This document shows positions 20,587 to 27,521 of a stretch of DNA of 64,000 bases, one piece after another (the first letter of the stretch is position 1; every line of letters begins with the position of its first letter). A program made the translations under genes and the position numbers. The notes beneath the pieces are model-generated. The model made no database searches, was not told the DNA's origin, and saw only the letters and a list, made by a program, of their open reading frames with translations. Source of the stretch: Actinomycetospora succinea. GTDB taxonomy: Bacteria > Actinomycetota > Actinomycetes > Mycobacteriales > Pseudonocardiaceae. The stretch lies in assembly GCF_004363095.1 (NCBI RefSeq), contig NZ_SNYO01000001.1:620001-684000 (forward strand), written 5' to 3'.

Positions 20587-20619
20587 CGGCCCCGGGGCCG
20601 CGCGTGCTCCCCGGGGCCG
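20587..20619 (+). terminator. GC-rich hairpin after mnmA
   Basis: Perfect 11-base arms CGGCCCCGGGG (20587-20597) and CCCCGGGGCCG (20609-20619) begin immediately after the mnmA stop. There is no T-run, which is usual for high-GC actinobacterial terminators. Confidence 0.65.
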
Positions 20620-20677
20620 TCGAGCCCCCTCGCGGCCACCGCACTCGTATAGCGCGAGGCGTAGAATCGGTGTGAGC

Positions 20678-21175
20678 ATGAGCACCGACTGCATCGGGTG
20701 CGGCTGCGGGATCCCCGCGGAGCGCGCCGAGCTGGGATACACCTACTGCACGGCCCCGGACTGCCAGGCGCGGTTCCGCCGGGGCCCGACGGTCACCGCG
20801 GTGGCCGTCAACAAGAGCGGCGACGCCTTCCGGGTCGCCGGCACCACCGAGATCGCCGCGCGTGCCGCCGCCGGCGAGTTCGCGCAGAAGAACACGGGTC
20901 TCGGGACCGAGCACGTCGACACCCCGCCGCGGGTACCGGCGCCCCGACGGCCCGTCACCCGTCGACCTGCGCGTGCGGTGCGGCCCACCTGGACCCCGGC
21001 CCAGGAGAACATCGTCCGGCTCTACGCCGACATGGGCCTCTCGCCGCGCCAGATCGCCGAGCGCGCCCGCGCGAACACGCCACGGCTCAACATCACCGAG
21101 AACCTCGCGGTCCGCGTCCTGTCGACGCCACGCAGCGCAGCGGAGCTGGCGCGGAAGCACGGGCCGCGCCGCTAA
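20678..21175 (+). CDS. Cys-rich zinc-ribbon-like protein of unknown function
   Basis: A 165-residue protein that I do not recognise. The N-terminus has five cysteines (5, 8, 10, 24 and 29) in the pattern CIGCGC...YTYC...DC, which looks like a zinc site. A basic Pro/Arg-rich linker (RRPVTRRPARAVRPT) leads to a C-terminal helical part beginning WTPAQENIVRLYADMGLS, which reads like a short helix-turn-helix (SPRQIAERARANTPRLNIT). A DNA- or RNA-binding role is plausible but unproven. A TAGAAT element sits about 15 bases before the ATG, so the message may be nearly leaderless. It precedes a PRC-barrel gene by ten bases. Confidence 0.72.
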   Translation: MSTDCIGCGCGIPAERAELGYTYCTAPDCQARFRRGPTVTAVAVNKSGDAFRVAGTTEIAARAAAGEFAQKNTGLGTEHVDTPPRVPAPRRPVTRRPARAVRPTWTPAQENIVRLYADMGLSPRQIAERARANTPRLNITENLAVRVLSTPRSAAELARKHGPRR

Positions 21176-21184
21176 CCTCCGCGC

Positions 21185-21541
21185 ATGGGCTTCGAGGCGG
21201 AGAACATCCGCGACTGGCAGGGCAAGTCCGTCGTCGACCCCGCCGACGGGAAGATCGGCACGCTCGAGGCGATCTACGTCGACACCGTCACCGACGAGCC
21301 GGCGTTCGCGACGGTCGTCGTGGGCTTCGTCGGGCGCCGGCGTCTGGCGTTCGTCCCGCTGGCCGGGGCGACGGTGGCGCCCGACCACCTGCGGGTCACG
21401 GTCGGCAAGGACCTCGCCAAGCACGCCCCGTCGATCGACACCGACGGCGAGCTCGCCGCCGAGGACGAGCCGGCGATCTTCGAGCACTACGGGCTCGCGG
21501 TGTCCTCCCCGGGCGCCGCGCGCCGGCTCGCGCGGCGCTGA
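21185..21541 (+). CDS. PRC-barrel domain protein
   Basis: A 118-residue protein built around one PRC-barrel: the strand pattern GKSVVDPADGKIGTLEAIYVD followed by VGRRRLAFVPLAGATVAPDHL fits that fold. A short acidic C-terminal tail follows. PRC-barrel proteins bind RNA or other proteins, or occur in the photosynthetic reaction centre H-subunit family; in actinobacteria their role is mostly unknown. It follows the Cys-rich gene by ten bases and precedes a crotonase by three, so the three are probably cotranscribed. Confidence 0.82.
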   Translation: MGFEAENIRDWQGKSVVDPADGKIGTLEAIYVDTVTDEPAFATVVVGFVGRRRLAFVPLAGATVAPDHLRVTVGKDLAKHAPSIDTDGELAAEDEPAIFEHYGLAVSSPGAARRLARR

Positions 21542-21544
21542 GCC

Positions 21545-22330
21545 GTGCCCATCCGCGTCGAGGACGACGCCGACGACCCGCGCGTCGTCGTCCTCACCAT
21601 CGACCGCCCCGAGGCCCGCAACGCCCTCGACCCCGAGCACCAGCAGGCGCTCGGCGACGCCGTCGCCGCGTTCGAGGCCGACGGGTCGAAGCTCGTCGCG
21701 GTGCTGACCGGCGCCGGCGAGACGACGTTCTCGGCGGGCGCCGACCTCAAGCGGCTCATCCCGACCTACCGCGACCGGGTGCGCGCCGGCGAGGACCCGC
21801 CGTGGAACTTCGGGGGCTTCACCGCCGTCGACCGGGCCAAGCCCCTGATCGCCGCGGTCAACGGGCACGCGCTGGCGGGCGGGCTGGAGATGGCGCTCGC
21901 CTGCGACATCCGGCTCTGCTCGGAGAACGCGACGTTCGGGCTCGCCGAGACCAAGTGGGCGATCATCCCCGGTGCCGGCGGGACCGTCCGGCTGCCGCGG
22001 GCGGTGCCGCTGGGCCTGGCGATGGAGATGATCCTGTCCGGCGAGCCGATCGACGCCGCCGAGGCGCACCGGGTGGGCCTGGTGAACCGGGTCGTGGCGC
22101 TGCCCGACCTGCTCGGTGTGGCCCTGACGCTCGCCCGGTCGATCGCCGACCGGGGCCCGCTCGCCGTGCGCGAGGCCCGGGCCCGCGTGCTCGACGGGCT
22201 GGGCCTGGACCACGACACGGCCATGGCGCGCGAGCACGAGGCGTTCGTGCGGGTCATGCGCACCGACGACGCGCTCGAGGGCCCGGCGGCCTTCGCCGAG
22301 AAGCGGGCGCCGCGCTACCGGGGGCGCTGA
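21545..22330 (+). CDS. Enoyl-CoA hydratase/isomerase family protein
   Basis: A 261-residue crotonase-fold enzyme. The oxyanion-hole segments FSAGADLKRL and NGHALAGGLEMALACDI are present, as are both hydratase-type acidic residues: Glu in GGLEMAL and Glu in FGLAETKWAIIPGAGG. The C-terminus AFAEKRAPRYRGR is typical. The GTG start is three bases after the PRC-barrel stop. Its 3' end overlaps by 16 bases the end of the convergent 2Fe-2S/CoxG gene. The specific acyl-CoA substrate is unknown; a link with the nearby acyl-CoA ligase operon is possible. Confidence 0.88.
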   Translation: MPIRVEDDADDPRVVVLTIDRPEARNALDPEHQQALGDAVAAFEADGSKLVAVLTGAGETTFSAGADLKRLIPTYRDRVRAGEDPPWNFGGFTAVDRAKPLIAAVNGHALAGGLEMALACDIRLCSENATFGLAETKWAIIPGAGGTVRLPRAVPLGLAMEMILSGEPIDAAEAHRVGLVNRVVALPDLLGVALTLARSIADRGPLAVREARARVLDGLGLDHDTAMAREHEAFVRVMRTDDALEGPAAFAEKRAPRYRGR

Positions 22331-23487
22331 AGGAGTCGTCGGAGGCGCGTCGTGAGGCCTGCGAGCAGCAACCGCAGCGGGCTCGACCTCCTCGTCGGCG
22401 CCTCGCCCGTGCGCGCGGCCTCGTCGACGGCGTCGGCGAACTGCTCGAACAGCCGCCGTGACACGTCGCCCGCGAGCGCCCGGCCGAACTGGGCGATGCG
22501 CCCGGTGAGGTGCACGTCGGCGTCGGCCCACAGCGTCGTGCCGCCGTCGGGGGCGGGGTCGGCGGCGAGGCGGATGACGGCCTGCGTCGATGAGCCGCCG
22601 CGGTCGGCGCCCTGGGCGAGCACCCGCATGCGGCGCTTCGTGTCGTCCCGCTCGACGACGTGCGCGAGCCCCTCGAAGCGCAGCGACACCGGGCCGAGCG
22701 CGACGACGGCGCGCCCGCGGTAGCGGTCGTCGCCGAGGTCGGCGGTCATCTCCGCGCCGGGCAGGCACGCGGCGAGGCGGTCCATGTCGGCGAGCACGGT
22801 CCAGACGTCGTCGACGGGCGACGCCAGCGCGCGCCGGACCTCGACCGTGACCGTCGGCGGGCCCGACGGCACCGTGATCTCCTCGGGCGAGCGGGCGGAT
22901 TTCCTCTCACCCGACGTCAGCGTGGCCCCCACGCTGACACTCCCCGAGCGTCCGACCAGCGCCGGGGGCACGGCGGCGCGGGGTGGGGGGACGCCGTCGG
23001 GGTGCTCGCGGGCGACGTCGGCGACGGCGGCGAGGATGCCGCGGTAGCCGGTGCAGCGGCACAGCACGCCGGACATGTCCTCGGGCAGGTTGTCCTCGGC
23101 GTACGTGCCGCCGGCGAGCAGGTCGTAGGCGCTCATCAGCATCCCGGGCGTGCAGAACCCGCACTGCAGGCCGTGGTGGTGGGAGAACGCCTCCTGCAGC
23201 GGGTGCTGGTCGTCGGCGCTCCCGAGGCCCTCGACCGTGGTCAGCGCCACGCCCTCGCACTGCACCGCGAACAGCAGGCACGCGCGCACGGCCTCGCCGT
23301 CGAGGAGCACCGTGCACATCCCGCAGACGCCGTGCTCGCAGCCGACGTGGGTGCCGGTGAGCCCGAGGCGGTCGCGCAGGACGTCGGAGAGCGTGGTGCG
23401 CGGGGACACGGCGACCGTGACGGTCCGCCCGTTGACGGTCAGGGTCACGTCGACGGTCGCGTCGGCGGCGACGTGGAGGCCCCTCAT
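22315..23487 (-). CDS. Fused 2Fe-2S subunit (CoxS-like) and CoxG/SRPBCC domain
   Basis: A 390-residue fusion. Residues 12-165 are the iron-sulfur subunit of a molybdenum hydroxylase: plant-type cluster Cys50, 55, 58 and 70 and the second cluster Cys109, 112, 143 and 145 (CGFCTPG...CRCTGY). Residues about 213-350 are an SRPBCC/CoxG domain (VDDVWTVLADMDRLAACLPGAE), which in carbon-monoxide dehydrogenase clusters helps recruit the enzyme to the membrane. The tail RLLLAGLTTRLRRLLQ is amphipathic and could be the membrane contact. The linker (180-196) is encoded by a dispersed 50-bp repeat. The two domains are normally separate genes. Last gene of the leftward operon, overlapping the upstream FAD-subunit gene by four bases. 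Confidence 0.9.
   Translation of the reverse strand: MRGLHVAADATVDVTLTVNGRTVTVAVSPRTTLSDVLRDRLGLTGTHVGCEHGVCGMCTVLLDGEAVRACLLFAVQCEGVALTTVEGLGSADDQHPLQEAFSHHHGLQCGFCTPGMLMSAYDLLAGGTYAEDNLPEDMSGVLCRCTGYRGILAAVADVAREHPDGVPPPRAAVPPALVGRSGSVSVGATLTSGERKSARSPEEITVPSGPPTVTVEVRRALASPVDDVWTVLADMDRLAACLPGAEMTADLGDDRYRGRAVVALGPVSLRFEGLAHVVERDDTKRRMRVLAQGADRGGSSTQAVIRLAADPAPDGGTTLWADADVHLTGRIAQFGRALAGDVSRRLFEQFADAVDEAARTGEAPTRRSSPLRLLLAGLTTRLRRLLQRPR
22901..22950. repeat. Dispersed 50-bp element, copy A (inside the CoxS-CoxG linker)
   Basis: It aligns without gaps to 60931-60980 with 39 of 50 identities by my count (shared blocks ACGTCAGCGTGGCC and CCCCGAGC). It contains the dyad GTCAGCGTGG/CCACGCTGAC. 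It is read through in frame and encodes residues 180-196 of the fusion protein. Confidence 0.7.
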
Positions 23488-24314
23488 CGGTGGGCCTCCC
23501 GGTGCGCGCGGGCGAGCTCCCGCGCGGCGAGCACCCCCAGCAGGCGGGCGCGGTAGCCGCGCGAGCCGTGGGCGTCGCCGTCGGTGTCGACGATGTCGGC
23601 GGCGAGCGCGTCGGTCGTCGGGCGGAGGGCGGACTCCGTGGGGTCGTCGAGCGTCAGCTCGCGGACCACGGGCCGGTCCGAGACCCCGAAGGCGGCGAGG
23701 GTCGCCTCGTCCCCCCGCACCCGCACCGCCACCCCGGCCAGCGCGAAGTCACCGTGCCGGCGGGCGATCTCGGCGAACCCGAAGCCCTCGCCGTCGCGCG
23801 CGACGGGGAAGCGGACGCCGGTGACGAGCTCGTCGGGGCCGACGGCCGTCGTCATGGCCCCGGTGACGAACTCCCGGGCGTCGACGACCCGGTCGCCCCG
23901 CGGTCCCCGGACCAGCACCGACGCCCCGAGGCACGCCGCGACCGCGGGGAGCTCGGCGGCCGGGTCGGCGTGGGCGAGGCTCCCGCAGACCGTGCCGCGG
24001 CTGCGCAGCTCGCGGTGCCCGACGAAGGGCAGGGCGCGGGCGACGAGGGGGACGGACGCGACGTGCGCCGACCGCTCGATCGTCCGCTGACGCACGGCCG
24101 CGCCGACGTGCAGCTGCCCGTCCTCGATCACCAGGGAGTCCAGCCCCGGCAACCGCGTGATGTCCACCAGCGTGCCGGGCCGGCCCAGGCGCATCGCCAG
24201 CACGGGCACCAGCGACTGGCCGCCGGCGAGGACCTTCGCGTCCCCGCCCGCGAGCACGTCCACCGCCTCGTCGACGCTGTCGGGGCGGCAGTAGGCGAAC
24301 GGAGCCGCTTTCAT
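23484..24314 (-). CDS. FAD-binding subunit of a molybdenum hydroxylase (CoxM-like)
   Basis: A 276-residue medium subunit that passes electrons from the 2Fe-2S clusters to FAD. The FAD pyrophosphate motif AGGQSLVPVL is at 30-39, and the second FAD loop is in LRSRGTVCGSLAHADPAAELPA. The C-terminal CO dehydrogenase flavoprotein domain follows. It overlaps the preceding crotonase and the following 2Fe-2S fusion by four bases each (ATGA type), so the subunits are translationally coupled. Confidence 0.94.
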   Translation of the reverse strand: MKAAPFAYCRPDSVDEAVDVLAGGDAKVLAGGQSLVPVLAMRLGRPGTLVDITRLPGLDSLVIEDGQLHVGAAVRQRTIERSAHVASVPLVARALPFVGHRELRSRGTVCGSLAHADPAAELPAVAACLGASVLVRGPRGDRVVDAREFVTGAMTTAVGPDELVTGVRFPVARDGEGFGFAEIARRHGDFALAGVAVRVRGDEATLAAFGVSDRPVVRELTLDDPTESALRPTTDALAADIVDTDGDAHGSRGYRARLLGVLAARELARAHREAHR

Positions 24315-25090
24315 CGCCCGGAGAACCTCGGTGTGCGCTTCTCGCCGAACGCCGCGACGCCCTCGGCGAAGTCGTGGCTCGAGCGCAACATGGCGTAGGC
24401 CTTCCGCTCGAGCTCGATGCCCGAGTACAGCGGCGCGTCGATCCCGCGGTCGAGCACCTCCTTCGCGGCGCGCAGGGCGAGCGGGGAGAAGCCGAGCAGC
24501 TTGGTCACGAGCGCCTCGGTGGCCTTGTCGAGCGCCTCGCGGTCGGGGTGCAGCTCGGCGACGACGCCCCAGTCGGCGGCCTCCTGCCCGCTGATCCGCT
24601 TCGCGGTCATGATGTGGTGCTTGGCCCGCGAGATGCCGATCAGCCGCGCGAGGCGCTGGGTCCCGCCGGAGCCCGGGATCATGCCCAGGTTCATCTCGGG
24701 GAGCGCGAAGCGGCTGCGCTCGGTGGCGAGGCGGATGTCGCAGGACAGCACCAGCTCGAGGCCGACCCCGAACGCGTAGCCGTCGACGGCGACGATCACC
24801 GGCTTGGGGCTGCGCGACGGCGCGGTGACGTCGTGGCCGAGGTCGGTGAAGTCGATGGGGTCGACCTCCATGAACCCGGCGATGTCCCCGCCCGAGGAGA
24901 AGTGCTCGCCGTCGGAGCGGATGACGACGACCTGCACGTCCGCGTCGCGGTCGATCTCGGCGAAGCGCTCGGCCATCAGCCGGCGCATCTCCCAGGTGAT
25001 CACCGTGAACGGCCCGTGGGACAGCGTCACGTCCGCGACGCGGCCGTCGTGCGACCGCTCGAGCCGGACCTCGCCACCGGTCAATGCCAT
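24311..25090 (-). CDS. Enoyl-CoA hydratase family protein in the molybdenum-hydroxylase operon
   Basis: A 259-residue crotonase. The oxyanion-hole segment is FSSGGDIAGFM; the two acidic residues of hydratases are kept in GYAFGVGLELVLSCDI and FALPEMNLGMIPGSGG, although the usual GGG is GVG. The ATG at 25090 (MALTGGEV) has GGAGG upstream; an in-frame extension to 25156 runs into the 25117-25156 inverted repeat and the coxL-like stop and was rejected. Position between the large and FAD subunits suggests that it acts on the same CoA thioester as the hydroxylase, as a hydratase, isomerase or lyase. Confidence 0.88.
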   Translation of the reverse strand: MALTGGEVRLERSHDGRVADVTLSHGPFTVITWEMRRLMAERFAEIDRDADVQVVVIRSDGEHFSSGGDIAGFMEVDPIDFTDLGHDVTAPSRSPKPVIVAVDGYAFGVGLELVLSCDIRLATERSRFALPEMNLGMIPGSGGTQRLARLIGISRAKHHIMTAKRISGQEAADWGVVAELHPDREALDKATEALVTKLLGFSPLALRAAKEVLDRGIDAPLYSGIELERKAYAMLRSSHDFAEGVAAFGEKRTPRFSGR

Positions 25091-25116
25091 GGACTGGATT
25101 CCTCCATCTGTCGTAT

Positions 25117-25156
25117 GTGAGCGAACGTTGGTGCTATAGCCCGGAAGTTCGCTCAC
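25117..25156 (-). repeat. Inverted repeat at the large-subunit gene end
   Basis: Perfect 10-base arms GTGAGCGAAC (25117-25126) and GTTCGCTCAC (25147-25156) enclose 20 bases that contain the stop codon of the large subunit. The hairpin would form in the operon message 26 bases before the hydratase start. The TGAGCGAA core is shared with the 27534 palindrome. Confidence 0.7.
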
Positions 25157-27521
25157 AGAGGAGTTCGTGGATCACGGAACCGTGCAGGGGCAGGGAGTCG
25201 ATGGCGACGCCGGCGGGGGCCAGGGCGTCGGCGACGGCGTTGGCGTAGGCCACCGGCAGGCTCATCGAGCTGCCCTCGCCGCAGCCCTTCGCGCCGAGCG
25301 GGGTGAGCGGCGACGGCGACGACACGTGGTCGGAGACCAGGTCGAACGCGGTCTCGGCGCTGGTCGGGCAGAGGTAGTCGAGGAACGTCGCCGACGTCGG
25401 CTGGCCCGCGGGGGAGTAACGGAACTCCTCGTACGCCGCGCCGCCCAGCCCGTGCACGAGCGCCCCGAGCACCTGCCCCTCGAGCAGCACCGGGTCGAGG
25501 ATCGTGCCCGCGTCGTGGACGGTGGCCACGCGGTCCAGCGTCACGACCAGCGTGTCCGGGTCGATCCGCACGCCCACCATCTCGGCGACGAACCCGTAGC
25601 AGAGCGACGAATTGATCCTGTCCTCCGCCGTCGCCGCGACCGCCTCGGGCGGCACGAACTCGCCCTCGGTCGCGAGGCGTGCCGGCGCCCCCGCCGGCAG
25701 CGAGCCCGGGTCCCAGTGCACGACCCCGGCCGCGTGCCGGAACAGGCACGACGCGCCGGACGCCGGGTCCCGCACCGACCCGTCCGCCAGTTCCAGGCCC
25801 TCGGGCGGAACCCCCAGCAGCACCGACGCCCCCGCCCACACCGTCTCCGCGAGCCGGTCCACCGCCGCCACCACCGCGCTCGTCACCAGCGGCGCGAAGC
25901 GCGACGAGTAGCTCCCCGAGGTCACCGTCCACGGCGTCGACGCGGTGTCCATGTCGACGACCGCGCGCACCTGCTCCACCGGCAGCCCCAGCCGCGCCGC
26001 CGCGACCCGGCGCGCCACCGTCGCGTGCCCCTGGCCCTGCGGGACCGAGCCGAGCAGCACCGTCACCACGCCCTGCAGGTCCACCGACGCACGCACGATC
26101 TCGGTCGACCCGGACTTGTCACGCCCGGGCTTGCGCTCCGGCGCCGGTGTCGCCAGTCCGACGTAGCCGATGTTGGTGCCGGACGGGTCGACGACCAGCG
26201 CGAGCCCGACCCCGTAGTACGCACCCTCGGCGCGGGCCTGGACCTGCCGGGAGCGCAGCTCGTCGTAGCCGCCCTTGGCGAGCAGCAGGTCGAGCGCGCC
26301 GGGGTAGTCGCCGGAGTCGTAGAGCCCGCCGGTCGGCGTCCGGTGCGGGAACGAGCGCACGAGGTTGCGGCGGCGCACCTCGGCGACGTCGAGCCCGGTC
26401 CGCGCGGCGACGGCGTCCATCAGCCGCTCGAGCCCGAAGTAGAGCTGCTGGCCGCCGAAGCCCCGGTTGAGGCCGGTCGGCGCGCGGTTGGTGACGACGG
26501 CGCGGGCGCGGATCCCGACGGCGGGCACGTCGTAGGCGCCGGTGATGTTGCCGAAGCAGCGGTAGAGCGTGCTGGGCTCGGGCGGGCGCAGGTAGGCGCC
26601 GACGTCGTCGACGAGGTCGACGCGCAGGGCCTCCACGGCGCCCCCGGACGACACCGCGGCCTCGAACGCCATCACCCGCCCCGCGCCCGACGAGCTCGCC
26701 AGCAGGTGCTCGACCCGGTCCTCGGTCCAGCGCACCGGGCGCCCGGCGTGCCGCGACGCGAGCGCCATCAGCACCACGTAGGGGTAGATGCCGGACTTGA
26801 TCCCGAAGCTGCCCCCGATGTCGGCGGGCACGTGCAGCCGGAACCGCGACACCGGCACGCCGAGCGCCCCGGCGGCGACCGGGACCATCGTGAACGGCCC
26901 GTGGAAGTTCGCCCACACCTCGACGGTCTCGACGCCCCAGTGCGCGACCACGCCGTAGCACTCCATCGGCACCGACGAGTAGCGCGGGAACGTGTACTCG
27001 CCGCGCACCACGTGGTCGGCCCGCTCGAACGCCCCGTCGACGTCGCCGAACGAGAACGTCCGGTCGGTGGCGATGTTCGTGCCCGCCTCCGGGTGCAGCA
27101 GGACCGCCTCGTCCGTCAGCGCCGCCCGCGTGTCGACGACGACGTCGAGCGGCTCGTAGTCGACCTCGACGAGCTCGCACGCGTCCTCGGCGACGTAGCG
27201 GTCGCTCGCGACGACGACCGCGACGGGCTCGCCGACGTAGCGCGCGACGTCGACGGCCGAGGGCAGGTAGGGCATCGGCGTCGACGTGGAGAGCGGGAAC
27301 GGGCGCACGGCCGCGCGCACCTCGTCCGGCCCGATGACCGCGGCGACGCCGGGGTGGGCGCGGGCGGCCTCCAGGTCCACCGAACGGATGCGCGCGTGCG
27401 GGTGCGGGCTGCGCACCACGGCGGCGACGAGCGTGCCGGGCAGGGGATCGAGGTCGTCGAGGAACCGCGCGGCGCCGGTCACCAGCGCGGCGTCCTCGTC
27501 CCGTGCGGGGGCCCGGCTCAC
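25134..27521 (-). CDS. Molybdopterin-binding large subunit, xanthine dehydrogenase family
   Basis: A 795-residue catalytic subunit carrying the Mo-pyranopterin cofactor. The N-terminal domain (GAARFLDDLDPLPGTLVAAV) and molybdopterin segments (HVPADIGGSFGIKSG, GSVPQGQGHATVARRVAA) are clear, and the base catalyst is Glu749 in AKGCGEGSSMS. Near residue 350 the active-site loop reads LNRGFGGQQ and lacks the Cys of AYxCSFR, so it is not a form I CO dehydrogenase; aldehyde oxidation, ring hydroxylation or hydroxybenzoyl-CoA-type chemistry remain possible. The GTG start overlaps the ligase stop (GTGA). The C-terminal ERTSGL is encoded within an inverted repeat. Confidence 0.93.
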   Translation of the reverse strand: MSRAPARDEDAALVTGAARFLDDLDPLPGTLVAAVVRSPHPHARIRSVDLEAARAHPGVAAVIGPDEVRAAVRPFPLSTSTPMPYLPSAVDVARYVGEPVAVVVASDRYVAEDACELVEVDYEPLDVVVDTRAALTDEAVLLHPEAGTNIATDRTFSFGDVDGAFERADHVVRGEYTFPRYSSVPMECYGVVAHWGVETVEVWANFHGPFTMVPVAAGALGVPVSRFRLHVPADIGGSFGIKSGIYPYVVLMALASRHAGRPVRWTEDRVEHLLASSSGAGRVMAFEAAVSSGGAVEALRVDLVDDVGAYLRPPEPSTLYRCFGNITGAYDVPAVGIRARAVVTNRAPTGLNRGFGGQQLYFGLERLMDAVAARTGLDVAEVRRRNLVRSFPHRTPTGGLYDSGDYPGALDLLLAKGGYDELRSRQVQARAEGAYYGVGLALVVDPSGTNIGYVGLATPAPERKPGRDKSGSTEIVRASVDLQGVVTVLLGSVPQGQGHATVARRVAAARLGLPVEQVRAVVDMDTASTPWTVTSGSYSSRFAPLVTSAVVAAVDRLAETVWAGASVLLGVPPEGLELADGSVRDPASGASCLFRHAAGVVHWDPGSLPAGAPARLATEGEFVPPEAVAATAEDRINSSLCYGFVAEMVGVRIDPDTLVVTLDRVATVHDAGTILDPVLLEGQVLGALVHGLGGAAYEEFRYSPAGQPTSATFLDYLCPTSAETAFDLVSDHVSSPSPLTPLGAKGCGEGSSMSLPVAYANAVADALAPAGVAIDSLPLHGSVIHELLCERTSGL

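Noticed and set aside
25134..27521. Carbon monoxide dehydrogenase large subunit
   Set aside because: The form I signature AYxCSFR is replaced by LNRGFGG, without the active-site Cys.
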